From contig CAWHFO010000051.1 of the NCBI GenBank assembly GCA_963828215.1, positions 372,001 to 436,000 on the forward strand: DNA of 64,000 nucleotides. The letters run 5' to 3'. The translations under genes and the position numbers were made by a program. Under the pieces are notes generated by a model. That model did not search any database, was not told the DNA's origin, and worked only from the letters and a program-made list of their open reading frames with translations. The stretch comes from CAVTJL01 sp963828215. GTDB taxonomy: Bacteria > Pseudomonadota > Alphaproteobacteria > Geminicoccales > Geminicoccaceae. Positions 9,231 to 18,283 of this stretch are shown here, one piece after another (the stretch's first letter is position 1; the number at the start of each line of letters is the position of its first letter).

Positions 9231-9394
9231 TGAGAGAAGATGATGGATTTCTCAGTCAGGATCATGCGGCCGGTCAGCGAGCGCGAGCCTGGGCCCGATG
9301 AATCCGTGGCAATGGCCAAGGCACCCGCCGGCCCTGGGACATGGAGACGGGCCGCCCGAGCCCGCCCCGGGCAGCCCTGCGATGCGACGCTCCG

Positions 9395-9415
9395 GGCCCG
9401 GTTGACGACCGGGCC
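9395..9415 (-). terminator. Hairpin just after the L,D-transpeptidase stop codon
   Basis: A perfect 8-base-pair stem GGCCCGGT/ACCGGGCC with a 5-base loop starts three bases past the stop of the minus-strand gene. There is no T-run, so a Rho-dependent end or 3' protection is as likely as intrinsic termination. Confidence 0.4.
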
Positions 9416-9417
9416 GG

Positions 9418-10405
9418 TCAGTAGAGACCCGTCAGGGGATCGGCGGACGTCAGGCTCGGCTGGAGGGCCGGATTGTCGCCGACGACCTCCGAGCGCTCGC
9501 CGGTGATCCTGACCGGCACGCCGCGGCAGGCGACGAGCTCGGCCCGAACTACGCTCCAATCGATCCGATCGGCCTCGGGGCCGGCCTTCTCGCGAATCAT
9601 CGGCGAGACGTCGGGCGGCGCCTTGCGCGTGAGCGTGTAAGTTTCCTCGAGCTCACGCTGCTGCTCTGCGTCGGGGTGGACCTGCAGATAGAGCTCTCCC
9701 CCGCGCCAGCCGACCTTCACCTGCTGGTCGACCACGGTGACTCGCGTGCCTATGGCGACGCGCGCGAACAGCTGCTCGACCGCCTCCGGATACATGCGGA
9801 TGCAGCCATGGCTGACGAACCGCCCGACGCCGTAGGGCTTGTTGGTGCCGTGGATGAGATAGGCCGGCCAGCCGAGATAGAGCGCGAAGTGTCCGAGCGG
9901 ATTGTCCGGTCCGGGCGGAACGGCTGCCGGGAGCCACGGCTTCTCCTCGTGCGAGCTGGCCGTCGGATACCAGGTCGGCTCCTTCGTCTTGCGGACGATG
10001 CGGGTCGAGCCGACGGGCGTGTCGAAGCCCTCCCGCCCCACGCCGATCGCGTGGCTCTCCGGAGGGCCGCCCTTGGGAAAGTAGTAGAGCCGCAGCTCGG
10101 CCTTGTTGATGACGAATTCCGTCCCGAGCCGCGTCCGGAACGAGGTGGGCGGTCGGCAGAAGGATCAGCCGGTCCTTGCCCGGCACCCAGGCGTCCACGC
10201 CCGGATTGGCAGCCGAGACCTCGATCATGCCGAGATCGTTCCGCCAGGCGACGTCGAGGAGCGTCGTCTTTCCGTCGGTCACCCAGTAGCGAGGATCGCC
10301 GATGATGTCATCGCGGCTCGGATTGGCGGCATAAGCAGCTCGTGCCAGCACGGACGTCCCCAGGGCCGCGGCACAGAGGCTCAAGAAGCGGCGTCGCTGG
10401 AGCAT
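9418..10405 (-). CDS. L,D-transpeptidase (YkuD domain), exported, frameshifted
   Basis: Periplasmic enzyme that forms 3-3 peptidoglycan cross-links or attaches proteins to peptidoglycan. The N-terminus has a twin-arginine-like signal (RRRFLSLCAAALG to AYAAN), then a LysM-like segment (GVDAWVPGKDRLILLPTAH). The YkuD domain contains HGTNKPYGVG and the catalytic SHGCIRM. The frame breaks after VPDAARDG; removing one base around 10115-10118 joins it to IVINKAELRLYYFPKGG, giving about 328 residues. A start at 10417 is also possible. A small Lpp-like lipoprotein and a second YkuD protein are encoded directly upstream on the same strand. Confidence 0.85.
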
Positions 10406-10557
10406 GCAGGCCAACATCCTCGGTCCAAGGGCTGGGTAGCGACCAACGCCGCTCACGCCTCATCCACTCTAGATGGCGCACCGAGGGCTGCCGAAAAGCT
10501 TGCTCCTGCCGCCACCCGCCGAGGTCGGCCGGCAGCGGCAGGAGCCTGTGATCGAAC

Positions 10558-10812
10558 CTACTTCCGCAAGCCCTGGCGGAAGATCTGGTCGGACTTGTCG
10601 CTCGCCATCTGCGCCTGCTGCGCGGCCCGGGCGGCATCGGCAGCGGCCTTCTCGGAGGCGGCCTGAGCCGCGGTCGCCTTCTGATCGGCCGCCTCGGCGG
10701 TGGCGCGCACGCCGGCGATCTCCTGACGGAGCGAATCCACGTCGCCCTTGGTGGCACAGCCGGCCACCAGAGCCAGCGGGGCGATCACCGCGAGGGTCCA
10801 CAACTTCCGCAT
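10558..10812 (-). CDS. Small alanine-zipper outer-membrane lipoprotein (Braun/OprI type)
   Basis: An 84-residue lipoprotein: signal peptide MRKLWTLAVIAPLAL, lipobox VAGC, then an alanine-rich heptad helix (ATAEAADQKATAAQAAS...) and a C-terminal lysine (FRQGLRK). In E. coli Lpp and Pseudomonas OprI an equivalent C-terminal lysine is linked to peptidoglycan by L,D-transpeptidases. The start at 10812 follows GGGAGAATATCG; a longer in-frame extension upstream lacks signal character. It lies between two YkuD-family genes, which supports a role in tethering the outer membrane to the wall. Covalent attachment is inference. Confidence 0.75.
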   Translation of the reverse strand: MRKLWTLAVIAPLALVAGCATKGDVDSLRQEIAGVRATAEAADQKATAAQAASEKAAADAARAAQQAQMASDKSDQIFRQGLRK

Positions 10813-10925
10813 CGATATTCTCCCAAAGAGGCGCTTGCAGGATATCGCGCAGACCGGAGGCCCGGCCCGACGAGCAAGGAGGATCAGTATAGTGGACACA
10901 GGTCATTCGTGAAGGGTCGGCCGTC

Positions 10926-11447
10926 TCAAGGCCTGATCTCGACGGGCGTGCCGATCTCCACGCTCTGCCAGACGATGTCCATCTCCGGATCCGTCACGGC
11001 GATGCAGCCGTCCGTCCAGTTGAACATCCAATGGTCGGCGGCCCGGGCCCGAAGGGCGGGATCGAGGCCATGGATCATGATCTGCCCGCCCGGCCTCAGG
11101 CCCAGCGCCGCGGCCCGGTCACGATCCTCGGTGTTGGGGTAGGAGATCTGGACAGCGCGATAGAAGTCGCTCTGCGCCCGAAAGGCGCTGATCATATAGA
11201 GTCCCTCGGGCGTCCGCCCGTCTCCTTCGCGCAGTTTGGGCCCGTACGGATGCCGGCCGATCGCGCAGCGGAAGCTGTGCAAAGTCTGGTCCCCCCGGAG
11301 CAGCAGCAGCTGACGCTGCCACTTGCGCACGAGGACCCGATCCGCCGTGACGGCCTCCGTATGGCCCTTTTCCGGGACGGCACCTGCGATCCCGGACAGG
11401 CCGGCCAGCAAAAGAGCTCGACGGCTCAGGCCCATCCTCTGCGGCAT
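10926..11447 (-). CDS. YkuD-family L,D-transpeptidase, exported
   Basis: A 173-residue protein with a short N-terminal export signal (LSRRALLLAGLSGIAGA, possibly twin-arginine) and one YkuD domain. The catalytic region reads HGLDP followed by NWTDGCIAVTDPEMD, where cysteine and the preceding histidine-containing HG are kept but the usual SHGC is TDGC. This motif variant occurs in a common subfamily annotated as L,D-transpeptidase or YafK-like. It could form or cut peptidoglycan-protein links, since E. coli YafK/DpaA releases Lpp. The start was chosen at MPQRMGLS (11447) with GGGA upstream. Confidence 0.8.
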   Translation of the reverse strand: MPQRMGLSRRALLLAGLSGIAGAVPEKGHTEAVTADRVLVRKWQRQLLLLRGDQTLHSFRCAIGRHPYGPKLREGDGRTPEGLYMISAFRAQSDFYRAVQISYPNTEDRDRAAALGLRPGGQIMIHGLDPALRARAADHWMFNWTDGCIAVTDPEMDIVWQSVEIGTPVEIRP

Positions 11448-11611
11448 CGTCGACCGTCCCGCCAAACATCCGCTCCGGCTCAACCTACAGGCTCATTCCT
11501 ATCAAAACAGCCCTCGGCCGAGGAAGATAGATCGGTCCATGCGCAATCCGGAGCGCCAGCGTGACCGCCATGTCACTTCTCGCCGACGCGGCCCTCCTCT
11601 AGGAATTTCGT

Positions 11612-12451
11612 ATGAGCGGTTCGGAAAGGCTGTCCGGGGCTCCCTATGTCGAGCGTGCCCATCCCGGGGGGCGTGCCCCGATTTTGCTCCTTTGCGACCA
11701 CGCCGGCCGGGAAGTGCCGCCGGAGCTGGATGGCCTCGGCCTCCGTGACGTCGACCTCGCCGGCCATATCGGCTGGGACATCGGCGCGGCAGAGGTGACC
11801 CGACGCCTCGCGCGGCTGCTCGACGCCCCGGCGCTCCTCGACCACTGCTCGCGCCTCGTCATCGATCCCAATCGACGGCCGCGGACCGCCACCTCGATCC
11901 CGGCCGTGAGCGACGGCTCTATCGTTCCCGGAAATGCCGGGGTCGCACCCGGGGAGGTGGATCGGCGCATTCGGCGCTACTTTCTCCCCTACCATCGCGC
12001 CATCGCGCGGCAGGTGGCCGCGTTCCGCCGCGCCGGGCGCCTGCCGGCCATCATCGCCGTGCACAGCTTCACGCCTCGCATGAACGGGCAGGATCGGCCC
12101 TGGCAGATCGGCATCCTCTGGCGCGCCGATCAGAGGCTCGCCCGGGGCGCGCTCGAGGCGCTCCGGGCGCGCGCCGATCTGACGGTGGGCGACAACCAGC
12201 CCTATTCGGGGCTCGACGAGTTCGGCTTCACGATCGAGTTCCACGGTCAGCGCTCGCGGCTGCCGCATCTGATGATCGAGCTGCGCCAGGACGAGATCGC
12301 GACGAGCGCAGGGGCCGATCGCTACGCCACCGTCATTGCCGACGTGCTCCGCCGGCCACTGGCCTCGCCGGGCCTTCATCGGCCTTTCGAGGGGCCGCTG
12401 ACCGAGGGCCAGCCCTGGCGTGCGCCGAAGGGCTTGATGGCGCTCCGCTGA
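11612..12451 (+). CDS. N-formylglutamate amidohydrolase
   Basis: A 279-residue metal-dependent hydrolase of the FGase family, which cleaves N-formylglutamate to formate and glutamate, the last step of one histidine-degradation branch. Family segments include ILLLCDHAGREVPPEL near residue 25, HIGWDIGA, SRLVIDPNR, AVHSFTPRMNG and a late IEFHGQRSRLPHLMIELRQDE. No other histidine-utilisation gene is in the window, so the enzyme may act on other N-formyl or amide substrates. It is monocistronic here and followed by a convergent ABC operon. Confidence 0.85.
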   Translation: MSGSERLSGAPYVERAHPGGRAPILLLCDHAGREVPPELDGLGLRDVDLAGHIGWDIGAAEVTRRLARLLDAPALLDHCSRLVIDPNRRPRTATSIPAVSDGSIVPGNAGVAPGEVDRRIRRYFLPYHRAIARQVAAFRRAGRLPAIIAVHSFTPRMNGQDRPWQIGILWRADQRLARGALEALRARADLTVGDNQPYSGLDEFGFTIEFHGQRSRLPHLMIELRQDEIATSAGADRYATVIADVLRRPLASPGLHRPFEGPLTEGQPWRAPKGLMALR

Positions 12452-12485
12452 CGGATCACCGCCGGCTGGTGGTCGCCGTCGACGT

Positions 12486-13280
12486 CTAGCCGATCAGGAG
12501 ACGGTCGTCGGCGAGCGTGCCGGGCTCCGACTGATGAAAAAGGGCCAGAAGGTCGGGGACGTCGAGCCCGCGCCGCCGCTCGCCGGCGAGGTCGAAGGCG
12601 ACGCGACCCTCATGCAGCATGACCGTCCGGGTGCCGTGGTCGAGCGCCTGGCGCATCGAGTGCGTCACCATCAGCGTCGTCAGGCCGCGCTCCTCGACGA
12701 TGCGGTCGGTGAGCCCGAGGACGAATGCGGCGGTGCGGGGATCGAGGGCCGCGGTGTGCTCGTCGAGCAGCAGGATCTTCATGGCCGCGAGCGTCGCCAT
12801 GACGAGGCTCAGGGCTTGGCGCTGCCCACCGGACAGGGCACCGATCGGCTCCCGCAGCCGCCGCTCGAGCCCCAGGCCGAGATCGGTCAGCCGGCTGACG
12901 AAGAGCCCGCGCCGGCCTGGCTCCAGCGCACGGGCGAGACCGCGCGATCGGCCACGGGCCAGAGCCAGGGCCAAGTTCTGCTCGATGGAGAGCCCGTCGC
13001 ACGTCCCCGCCAGAGGATCCTGGAACACCCTCGCGACCAGGGCCGCGCGGGCCGGTGCCGACCATGCCGTGACGTCGACCCCATCGATGACCACACGGCC
13101 ACGCTCGACCTCGGCGTCACCGGTCAGGGCGCCGAGCAGCGTCGATTTACCGGCGCCATTCGAGCCGATCAGGGTCACGAACTCGCCCTCACTGATGGAA
13201 AGGTCGACCCCGCGCAGCGCCTGGGTCTCGAGTGGCGTGCCTCGGCCGAAGGTCACATGGACATCCTCGAGCAGGATCAC
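12486..13280 (-). CDS. ABC transporter ATP-binding protein
   Basis: 264 residues with Walker A (GSNGAGKST), Q-loop (ARVFQDPLAGT), signature LSGGQRQ, Walker B (ILLLDEHTAALDP) and switch histidine (VTHSMRQA). The unusual DEH in place of DEP is typical of ATPases working with ABC_sub_bind-type binding proteins (the TrpX/YcjX-like importers). Its start overlaps the stop of the permease gene by four bases, so the two are translationally coupled. It is the last gene of a three-gene importer operon. Confidence 0.9.
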   Translation of the reverse strand: MILLEDVHVTFGRGTPLETQALRGVDLSISEGEFVTLIGSNGAGKSTLLGALTGDAEVERGRVVIDGVDVTAWSAPARAALVARVFQDPLAGTCDGLSIEQNLALALARGRSRGLARALEPGRRGLFVSRLTDLGLGLERRLREPIGALSGGQRQALSLVMATLAAMKILLLDEHTAALDPRTAAFVLGLTDRIVEERGLTTLMVTHSMRQALDHGTRTVMLHEGRVAFDLAGERRRGLDVPDLLALFHQSEPGTLADDRLLIG

Positions 13281-14176
13281 GCCCGCTGCCTCGCCCGCCG
13301 GACGCCGAGCTTTGCCCGGAAGGACGGCAGAAGGAGCGCCAGGCCGACGAGCACGGCCGTGACGAGGTTGAGGTCCGAGGCCTGCAGCCCGAGGATGTCG
13401 AGATCGAGCGCGAAGGCGATGGCGAGGCGGTAGAGGATCGAGCCGAGGATGCAGCCCAGGAGCATCAGCCAGACGCTGCGAGTGCGGATCAGCGTCTCGC
13501 CGAGGATCAGCGCTGCCAGCCCGATGACGATGGTGCCGAGCCCCATCGTCACATCGGCAAAGCCATTGGTCTGGGCGAAGAGCGCGCCGGCCAGGGCCAC
13601 GAGCGCGTTCGAGATCGCCATGCCGAGGCAGATGGTCCGCCCCGGGGCAATGCCGTTGGCCCGCGCCATACGTGGATTGGCACCGACCGCCCGCATCGCG
13701 AGCCCGGTCTCCGACAGGAGGAACCGGCCGAGAAGGAGGGTCACCACCAGCACGACGACGCCGAGCAGGAGCGGACGCAGCCAGAGGTCGGAGAGCCCGT
13801 GGCCCTGGAACGGGCCGAGGATCGTCGGTTGGTTCAGCAAGGCGACGTTGGGCCGCCCCATGATCCTGATGTTCACCGAGAAGAGCGCGATCATCACGAG
13901 GATGCTGGCGAGCAGGTGCAGGATCCCGAAGCGCACGTTCAGCCAGGCGGTGACGAGACCGGCCGCGGCACCGGCCAGTATTGCGGCCCCCGTCGCCGTG
14001 AACGGATCCAGGCCACCGACGATGAGGCTCGCCGCCACGGCGGCGCCGAGCGGAAAGCTGCCGTCAACGGTGAGATCGGGAAAGCTCAGGACCCGAAAAG
14101 ACAGGAAGACGCCCTGCCCCACGAGCGCATAGACGAGCCCCAGCTCGACGGCGCCCAGGAACGCCGTGAGGCTCAT
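13277..14176 (-). CDS. ABC transporter permease
   Basis: A 299-residue inner-membrane permease with about nine hydrophobic helices. N-terminal MSLTAFLGAVELGLVYALVG and the segments PDLTVDGSFPLGAA and NALVALAGALFAQTNGFADV are typical of the branched-chain-like permeases that pair with ABC_sub_bind proteins, annotated elsewhere as putative tryptophan/tyrosine importers. It lies 19 bases after the binding-protein gene and overlaps the ATPase gene by 4 bases. Confidence 0.9.
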   Translation of the reverse strand: MSLTAFLGAVELGLVYALVGQGVFLSFRVLSFPDLTVDGSFPLGAAVAASLIVGGLDPFTATGAAILAGAAAGLVTAWLNVRFGILHLLASILVMIALFSVNIRIMGRPNVALLNQPTILGPFQGHGLSDLWLRPLLLGVVVLVVTLLLGRFLLSETGLAMRAVGANPRMARANGIAPGRTICLGMAISNALVALAGALFAQTNGFADVTMGLGTIVIGLAALILGETLIRTRSVWLMLLGCILGSILYRLAIAFALDLDILGLQASDLNLVTAVLVGLALLLPSFRAKLGVRRARQRA

Positions 14177-14195
14177 GGGCGCTAGGGCCGGCTGC

Positions 14196-15173
14196 TCAGC
14201 CGACTACCTCCTTGGCGCGCTTCATCACCGAGTCGGGTATGGTGATGCCGAATCGGGCGGCTGCCTTCGGATTGACGACGAGGTCGGTACCGGTGGCCTG
14301 GTGGACCGGAATATCGCCCGGGCTCTTGCCCTTCAGCACTTCGAGGACGATGGCCCCCGTCTGGCGGCCGACCTGGTAGTAGTCGAAGCCGATGGTGGCG
14401 ACGGCGCCGCGCTTCACGCTGTCGGTGTCCCCGGAAAAGACGGGCAGCTTGGCCTCCTCGGCAGCGCCGAGCAGCGCCTCGAGAGCGGAGACGACGGTGT
14501 TGTCCGTCGGCACATAGATCGCGTCCACCTTGCCGACCAGGCTGCGGGCCGCCGCCTGGACCTCGGCCGAGCGGCTGGCTGGCGCCTCGACGATGGTGAG
14601 GCCCTTCTTCTCGGCATCGGCCTTGAGGAGCCGCAGCAGGACCACGGAATTGGCCTCGCCCGGATTGTAGGGCACCCCGATCCGCTTCGCCGCGGGCATG
14701 ATCTCGCGGATGAGATCGACGTGCTGGGCTATCGGCGAGAGGTCCGAGACTCCGGTCACGTTGCCGCCGGGCTTCTCGAGACTCTTGACCAGCCCGGCGC
14801 TCAGCGGATCGGTCACGGCCGTGAACACCACGGGGATATCCTTGGTTGCCGCGACGACGGCCTGGGCGGACGGCGTCGAGATCGGCACGATCACCGTGGG
14901 CCCCATGCCTACGAACTGGCGGGCGATCTGGGCTGCGGTCGCCGGCTGGCCCTGCGCGGATTGGAACTCGAAGCGGAGATTCTTGCCCACCTCGTAGCCG
15001 CCCTCGGCGAGGGCATCTCGAACGCCCTCTCTGGCCGCGTCCAACGCGGGGTGCTCGACGATCGCGGTGACCGCGACGGTAACCTGCTCCGCACGCGCCG
15101 CGGAGACAGCGGAGATTGCCGCAATGCCGGCGGCCGCCAGCAAGGTCATCCTGCTTCCGAGTCGGGACGTCAT
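14196..15173 (-). CDS. ABC transporter substrate-binding protein (ABC_sub_bind family)
   Basis: A 325-residue periplasmic binding protein, first gene of the importer operon. Residues 1-28 form a signal peptide (LGSRMTLLAAAGIAAISAVSAARA). The mature protein has the hallmark segments of the family: VTAIVEHPALDAAREGVRDAL, FTAVTDPLSAGLV, NVTGVSD and IYVPTDNTVVSALE. The ligand is probably an aromatic amino acid or related compound judging from characterised relatives, but this is not shown by the sequence. Confidence 0.9.
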   Translation of the reverse strand: MTSRLGSRMTLLAAAGIAAISAVSAARAEQVTVAVTAIVEHPALDAAREGVRDALAEGGYEVGKNLRFEFQSAQGQPATAAQIARQFVGMGPTVIVPISTPSAQAVVAATKDIPVVFTAVTDPLSAGLVKSLEKPGGNVTGVSDLSPIAQHVDLIREIMPAAKRIGVPYNPGEANSVVLLRLLKADAEKKGLTIVEAPASRSAEVQAAARSLVGKVDAIYVPTDNTVVSALEALLGAAEEAKLPVFSGDTDSVKRGAVATIGFDYYQVGRQTGAIVLEVLKGKSPGDIPVHQATGTDLVVNPKAAARFGITIPDSVMKRAKEVVG

Positions 15174-15314
15174 GGCCCTCTTTCCTTCATTCGGGGCGTC
15201 GCTCCAGCGCCCGGCTTAAGCGCTCGACAGTTGCCGGGCAAGACCATCGCATTGAGCGGCTGGTCGGCCACGCCTACATCTGCGAGACGACGGATGCAGT
15301 GCCAGGACCGAGCG

Positions 15315-15620
15315 ATGATACCGATGGACGAGAAAACGCGAACCGAGCTCGAGGCAGCGGCGTTCCGTGCGCTGGTCGGGCATCTCCGCGCCCGCACCGA
15401 CGTGCAGAACATCGATCTGATGAACCTCGCGGGCTTCTGCCGGAACTGCCTGTCCAAGTGGTATCGGGCGGCCGGCGAGGAGCGCGAGATCCGGATGACC
15501 TACGAGGAAGCCCGCGAGATCATCTACGGCATGCCCTACGAGGAGTGGAAAGCCGCGCACCAGACAGAGGCATCGCCCGCAAAGAAGACGGCCTTCGCGG
15601 CCGGCGAGGCCGGTAGATAG
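15315..15620 (+). CDS. DUF1244 family protein
   Basis: A 101-residue cytoplasmic protein of a family common in alpha- and gammaproteobacteria and of unknown function. The conserved core is NLAGFCRNCLSKWY with two close cysteines, followed by the acidic helix MTYEEAREIIYGMPYEEWK. The ATG at 15315 follows AGGA by eight bases; a second in-frame ATG lies three codons later. The longer frame open upstream is the shadow of the ABC binding-protein gene on the other strand. The two genes are divergent, with 141 bases between them. Confidence 0.85.
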   Translation: MIPMDEKTRTELEAAAFRALVGHLRARTDVQNIDLMNLAGFCRNCLSKWYRAAGEEREIRMTYEEAREIIYGMPYEEWKAAHQTEASPAKKTAFAAGEAGR

Positions 15621-15665
15621 GGACGCCGGTCGGGAGGCCGGCCGGCGAGGCTCCGCCTCTTCTTC

Positions 15666-16130
15666 CTAGGGTCCGGCGCGCCCCGCCCTGAGGTCGGCGA
15701 TCGCGGCGCGCGCCAGCTCGTCGGCGCGCTCGTTCAGGGCATGGCCGGCATGGCCCTTGAGCCAGCGCCAGTCAATCTCGTGGATGGCGGCGGCCGCATC
15801 GAGCCGCTCCCAGAGATCGCGGTTCTTGACGGGCTGCCGGTCGGCGGTTCGCCAGCCCCGTGCCTTCCAGCCGGACAGCCAGACGGTGATGCCCTTGCGG
15901 AGATAGTCGCTGTCGGTGAAGAGGCGGACCCGCATGGGCCGCTTCAGGCTCGCCAGCGCCTCGATCGCGGCCGTCATCTCCATCCGGTTGTTGGTCGTGG
16001 CCTGCTCGGCACCGCTGACCTCCCGGTCCTGGCCGCGCCAGCTCAGGATCGCCGCCCAGCCGCCCGGCCCCGGATTGCCGCTGCAGGCGCCGTCGGTGTG
16101 GATCTCGACGAGATCGTCAGCCGAGGCCAT
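15666..16130 (-). CDS. rnhA: Ribonuclease HI
   Basis: A 154-residue enzyme that cuts the RNA strand of RNA-DNA hybrids. All active-site landmarks are present: the aspartate in IHTDGACSGNPGPGGW, the glutamate in NNRMEMTAA, the aspartate in FTDSDYLRKGI and the late histidine/aspartate region KGHAGHALNERADELA. The start at 16130 (MASADDLVEI) gives the normal family length. It overlaps the end of thrB by 14 bases, so the two are probably co-transcribed with ispH, as in related alphaproteobacteria. Confidence 0.95.
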   Translation of the reverse strand: MASADDLVEIHTDGACSGNPGPGGWAAILSWRGQDREVSGAEQATTNNRMEMTAAIEALASLKRPMRVRLFTDSDYLRKGITVWLSGWKARGWRTADRQPVKNRDLWERLDAAAAIHEIDWRWLKGHAGHALNERADELARAAIADLRAGRAGP

Positions 16131-17079
16131 AGGCCTCACACCCCCGTATCCCGCGGTGAAACCGCAGCTTGCCCAGATATTCGAGCGGGTCCTTCGGTTG
16201 GACCAGGGCGCCGTCAACCCGATGAAGCCAGTCGTAGAGCCGAGTCATCAGGAAGCGGAGAGCCGAGCCGCGCGCCAGAATGGGCAGGGCCGTCGTCTCG
16301 GCCGAGGAGAGATTTCGGCGGCTCTGATAGCCCTCGAGCAGCGCCCGGGCTTTCGTGATGTTGAAGGCGATGTCGTCCTCGAAGCACCAGGCGTTGAGGC
16401 AGATGGCGAGATCGTAGGCGAGGAAGTCGTTGCAGGCGAAGTAGAAATCGATCACGCCCGTGACCCTGTCGGCCTCGAAGAAGACATTGTCGGGGAAGAG
16501 GTCCGCGTGGATCACCCCGTCGGGGAGATGCTCCGGCCACGCGGCCGCCAGCTCCCGGAGCTCCCGGTCGATCTCTCTCTCGAGGCCTTCGGCGACGCGG
16601 TCGGCCTTACCCCGACAGCCTTCGAAGAGCGTCCGCCATCCCTTGATGGAGAGGGCATTGGCACGTCTCAGCGCGAACCCCCGGCCGGCCAGATGGAGGG
16701 CCGCCAACACCTCCCCCAGGGCCCGGCACCGCGCGACCGAGCCGCGCCGGGGCCAACGGCCATCCAGAAAGGTCACGATCGCCGCGGGCTTGCCGCCGAG
16801 CCGGCGCAGCACAGCACCGTCCTTGCCCTGCACGGGCAATGGGCAGGGCAGGCCATGCTGGGCCAGATGCTGCATCAGCCCGAGAAAAAAGGGCAGGTCC
16901 TGCGGATCGACGCGACGCTCGTAGACAGTCAGAATGAACCGGCCCAGCGTCGTCTGGAGGCGGTAGTTCGAGTTCTCCACCCCCTCGGCGATTGGAACGA
17001 GGCCGCGGGCCTCGCCGAGGTCATAAGCCTCGAGAAAGCCGCGCAGCGCCTCGTCGCCGACCTCGGTGTAGACCGCCAT
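16117..17079 (-). CDS. thrB: Homoserine kinase, type II (aminoglycoside phosphotransferase fold)
   Basis: A 320-residue kinase that phosphorylates homoserine on the threonine pathway. It belongs to the alternative ThrB family with the APH fold: substrate segment GVENSNYRLQT, the Brenner motif GVIHADLFPDNVFF and the metal-binding GVIDFYFACND. Full length. It lies between ispH (56 bases upstream) and rnhA. The next pathway enzyme, threonine synthase, is encoded about 10 kb away in the same window. Confidence 0.95.
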   Translation of the reverse strand: MAVYTEVGDEALRGFLEAYDLGEARGLVPIAEGVENSNYRLQTTLGRFILTVYERRVDPQDLPFFLGLMQHLAQHGLPCPLPVQGKDGAVLRRLGGKPAAIVTFLDGRWPRRGSVARCRALGEVLAALHLAGRGFALRRANALSIKGWRTLFEGCRGKADRVAEGLEREIDRELRELAAAWPEHLPDGVIHADLFPDNVFFEADRVTGVIDFYFACNDFLAYDLAICLNAWCFEDDIAFNITKARALLEGYQSRRNLSSAETTALPILARGSALRFLMTRLYDWLHRVDGALVQPKDPLEYLGKLRFHRGIRGCEAYGLG

Positions 17080-17135
17080 GCCCGTCTGCTAGCCGATCCG
17101 TTTCGGTCCCACCAGCATCAAGAGGCTGTTCAGGA

Positions 17136-18092
17136 TCAGGAGGCAATCCTCAGATCGCGACGACGGATCGGCGGGGTCCTGAAAACCACATCCTCGCGGA
17201 TGCTCTCGATCTCGTCGATCGCCACGGCGAAGCGCGCGCGGAAGGCCTCGATGAGGCCCTGGACGAGGCGCTCGGGAGCCGACGCGCCCGCCGTGACGCC
17301 GACGCGGCACACCCCCTCGAGGCCGGCCCAGTCGACGTCGTCCGCGCTCTCGATCAGCAGGGCGCGGGGACAGCCCGACTGCAGCGCCACCTCGACGAGG
17401 CGCCTGGAGTTGGAGGAATTCGGCGCCCCGACGACGAGGACCAGATCGCAACGCGGCGCGATGGCCGTCAATGCGCGCTGCCGATTGGTCGTCGCATAGC
17501 AGATGTCCTCGCTCCGCGGGCCCACCAGGCTCGGGAACCGGCGCTTCAGGACCGCGACGATGGCCCTGGTGTCGTTGACCGAAAGGGTGGTCTGGGTCGA
17601 GTAGGCGACACGTGCCGGGTCCGGCACGCTCACACGCTCCGCCTCCTCCACCGTCTGGACCAGCTTCACCGCCCCCTCGCGCGCCTGACCCATCGTCCCG
17701 ATCACCTCGGGGTGGCCGGCGTGGCCGACGAGCAGCACGGTGCGCCCGGCGCCATGATGGTGCTCGACCTCGCGATGGACCTTGGAGACGAGCGGGCAGG
17801 TGGCGTCCGCGAACACGAGCCGGCGGCGCCGCGCCTCCTCCGGAACGGCCTTCGGCACGCCGTGAGCCGAGAAGACGACGATGCCGTCGGCCGGAACCTC
17901 GGCGAGCTCCTCCACGAACACGGCACCCATAGCCCGAAGCTCGTCGACGACATGCCGGTTGTGGACGATCTCGTGGCGGACATAGACCGGCGCGCCGTTG
18001 GCCCGGAGGGCTTCCTTGACGATCGCCACGGCCCGCTCCACGCCGGCGCAGAAGCCGCGCGGCTTGACGAGCATGATCTCGAGCTGCGACAT
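17136..18092 (-). CDS. ispH: 4-hydroxy-3-methylbut-2-enyl diphosphate reductase
   Basis: Last enzyme of the non-mevalonate isoprenoid pathway, an iron-sulfur protein of 318 residues. The three cluster cysteines lie in KPRGFCAGVERA, ADATCPLVSKVH and, near the end, the GVCRVGVTAGASAP region. Other signatures are HNRHVVDELRAMG, FSAHGVP and GAPNSSNSRRLVE. The start was placed at MSQLEIMLV (18092). It heads the ispH-thrB-rnhA unit and is divergent from serC. Confidence 0.95.
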   Translation of the reverse strand: MSQLEIMLVKPRGFCAGVERAVAIVKEALRANGAPVYVRHEIVHNRHVVDELRAMGAVFVEELAEVPADGIVVFSAHGVPKAVPEEARRRRLVFADATCPLVSKVHREVEHHHGAGRTVLLVGHAGHPEVIGTMGQAREGAVKLVQTVEEAERVSVPDPARVAYSTQTTLSVNDTRAIVAVLKRRFPSLVGPRSEDICYATTNRQRALTAIAPRCDLVLVVGAPNSSNSRRLVEVALQSGCPRALLIESADDVDWAGLEGVCRVGVTAGASAPERLVQGLIEAFRARFAVAIDEIESIREDVVFRTPPIRRRDLRIAS

Positions 18093-18283
18093 CGATGGCG
18101 GGGCCAAGACGAGCTCCTCGGCACGTTGAGCGGACAATCGGAACCGGCGCCTAGGTACCACAGGGATCGGGGCGACGCGAGCCCGCGCGGGCGAAGGGTC
18201 GAGCCCGCGACGACGCGTGCCCCTCCGCCTTGTTGCGGCGCCGCCCCGATACTCCTAGCGTCTCGCCCACCTGCGCCACGCTC

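Noticed and set aside
9240..9506. 88-codon plus-strand frame in the region after nrdJ
   Set aside because: Overlaps the end of the L,D-transpeptidase gene, has no ribosome site or family features, and is Pro/Arg/Ala-rich.
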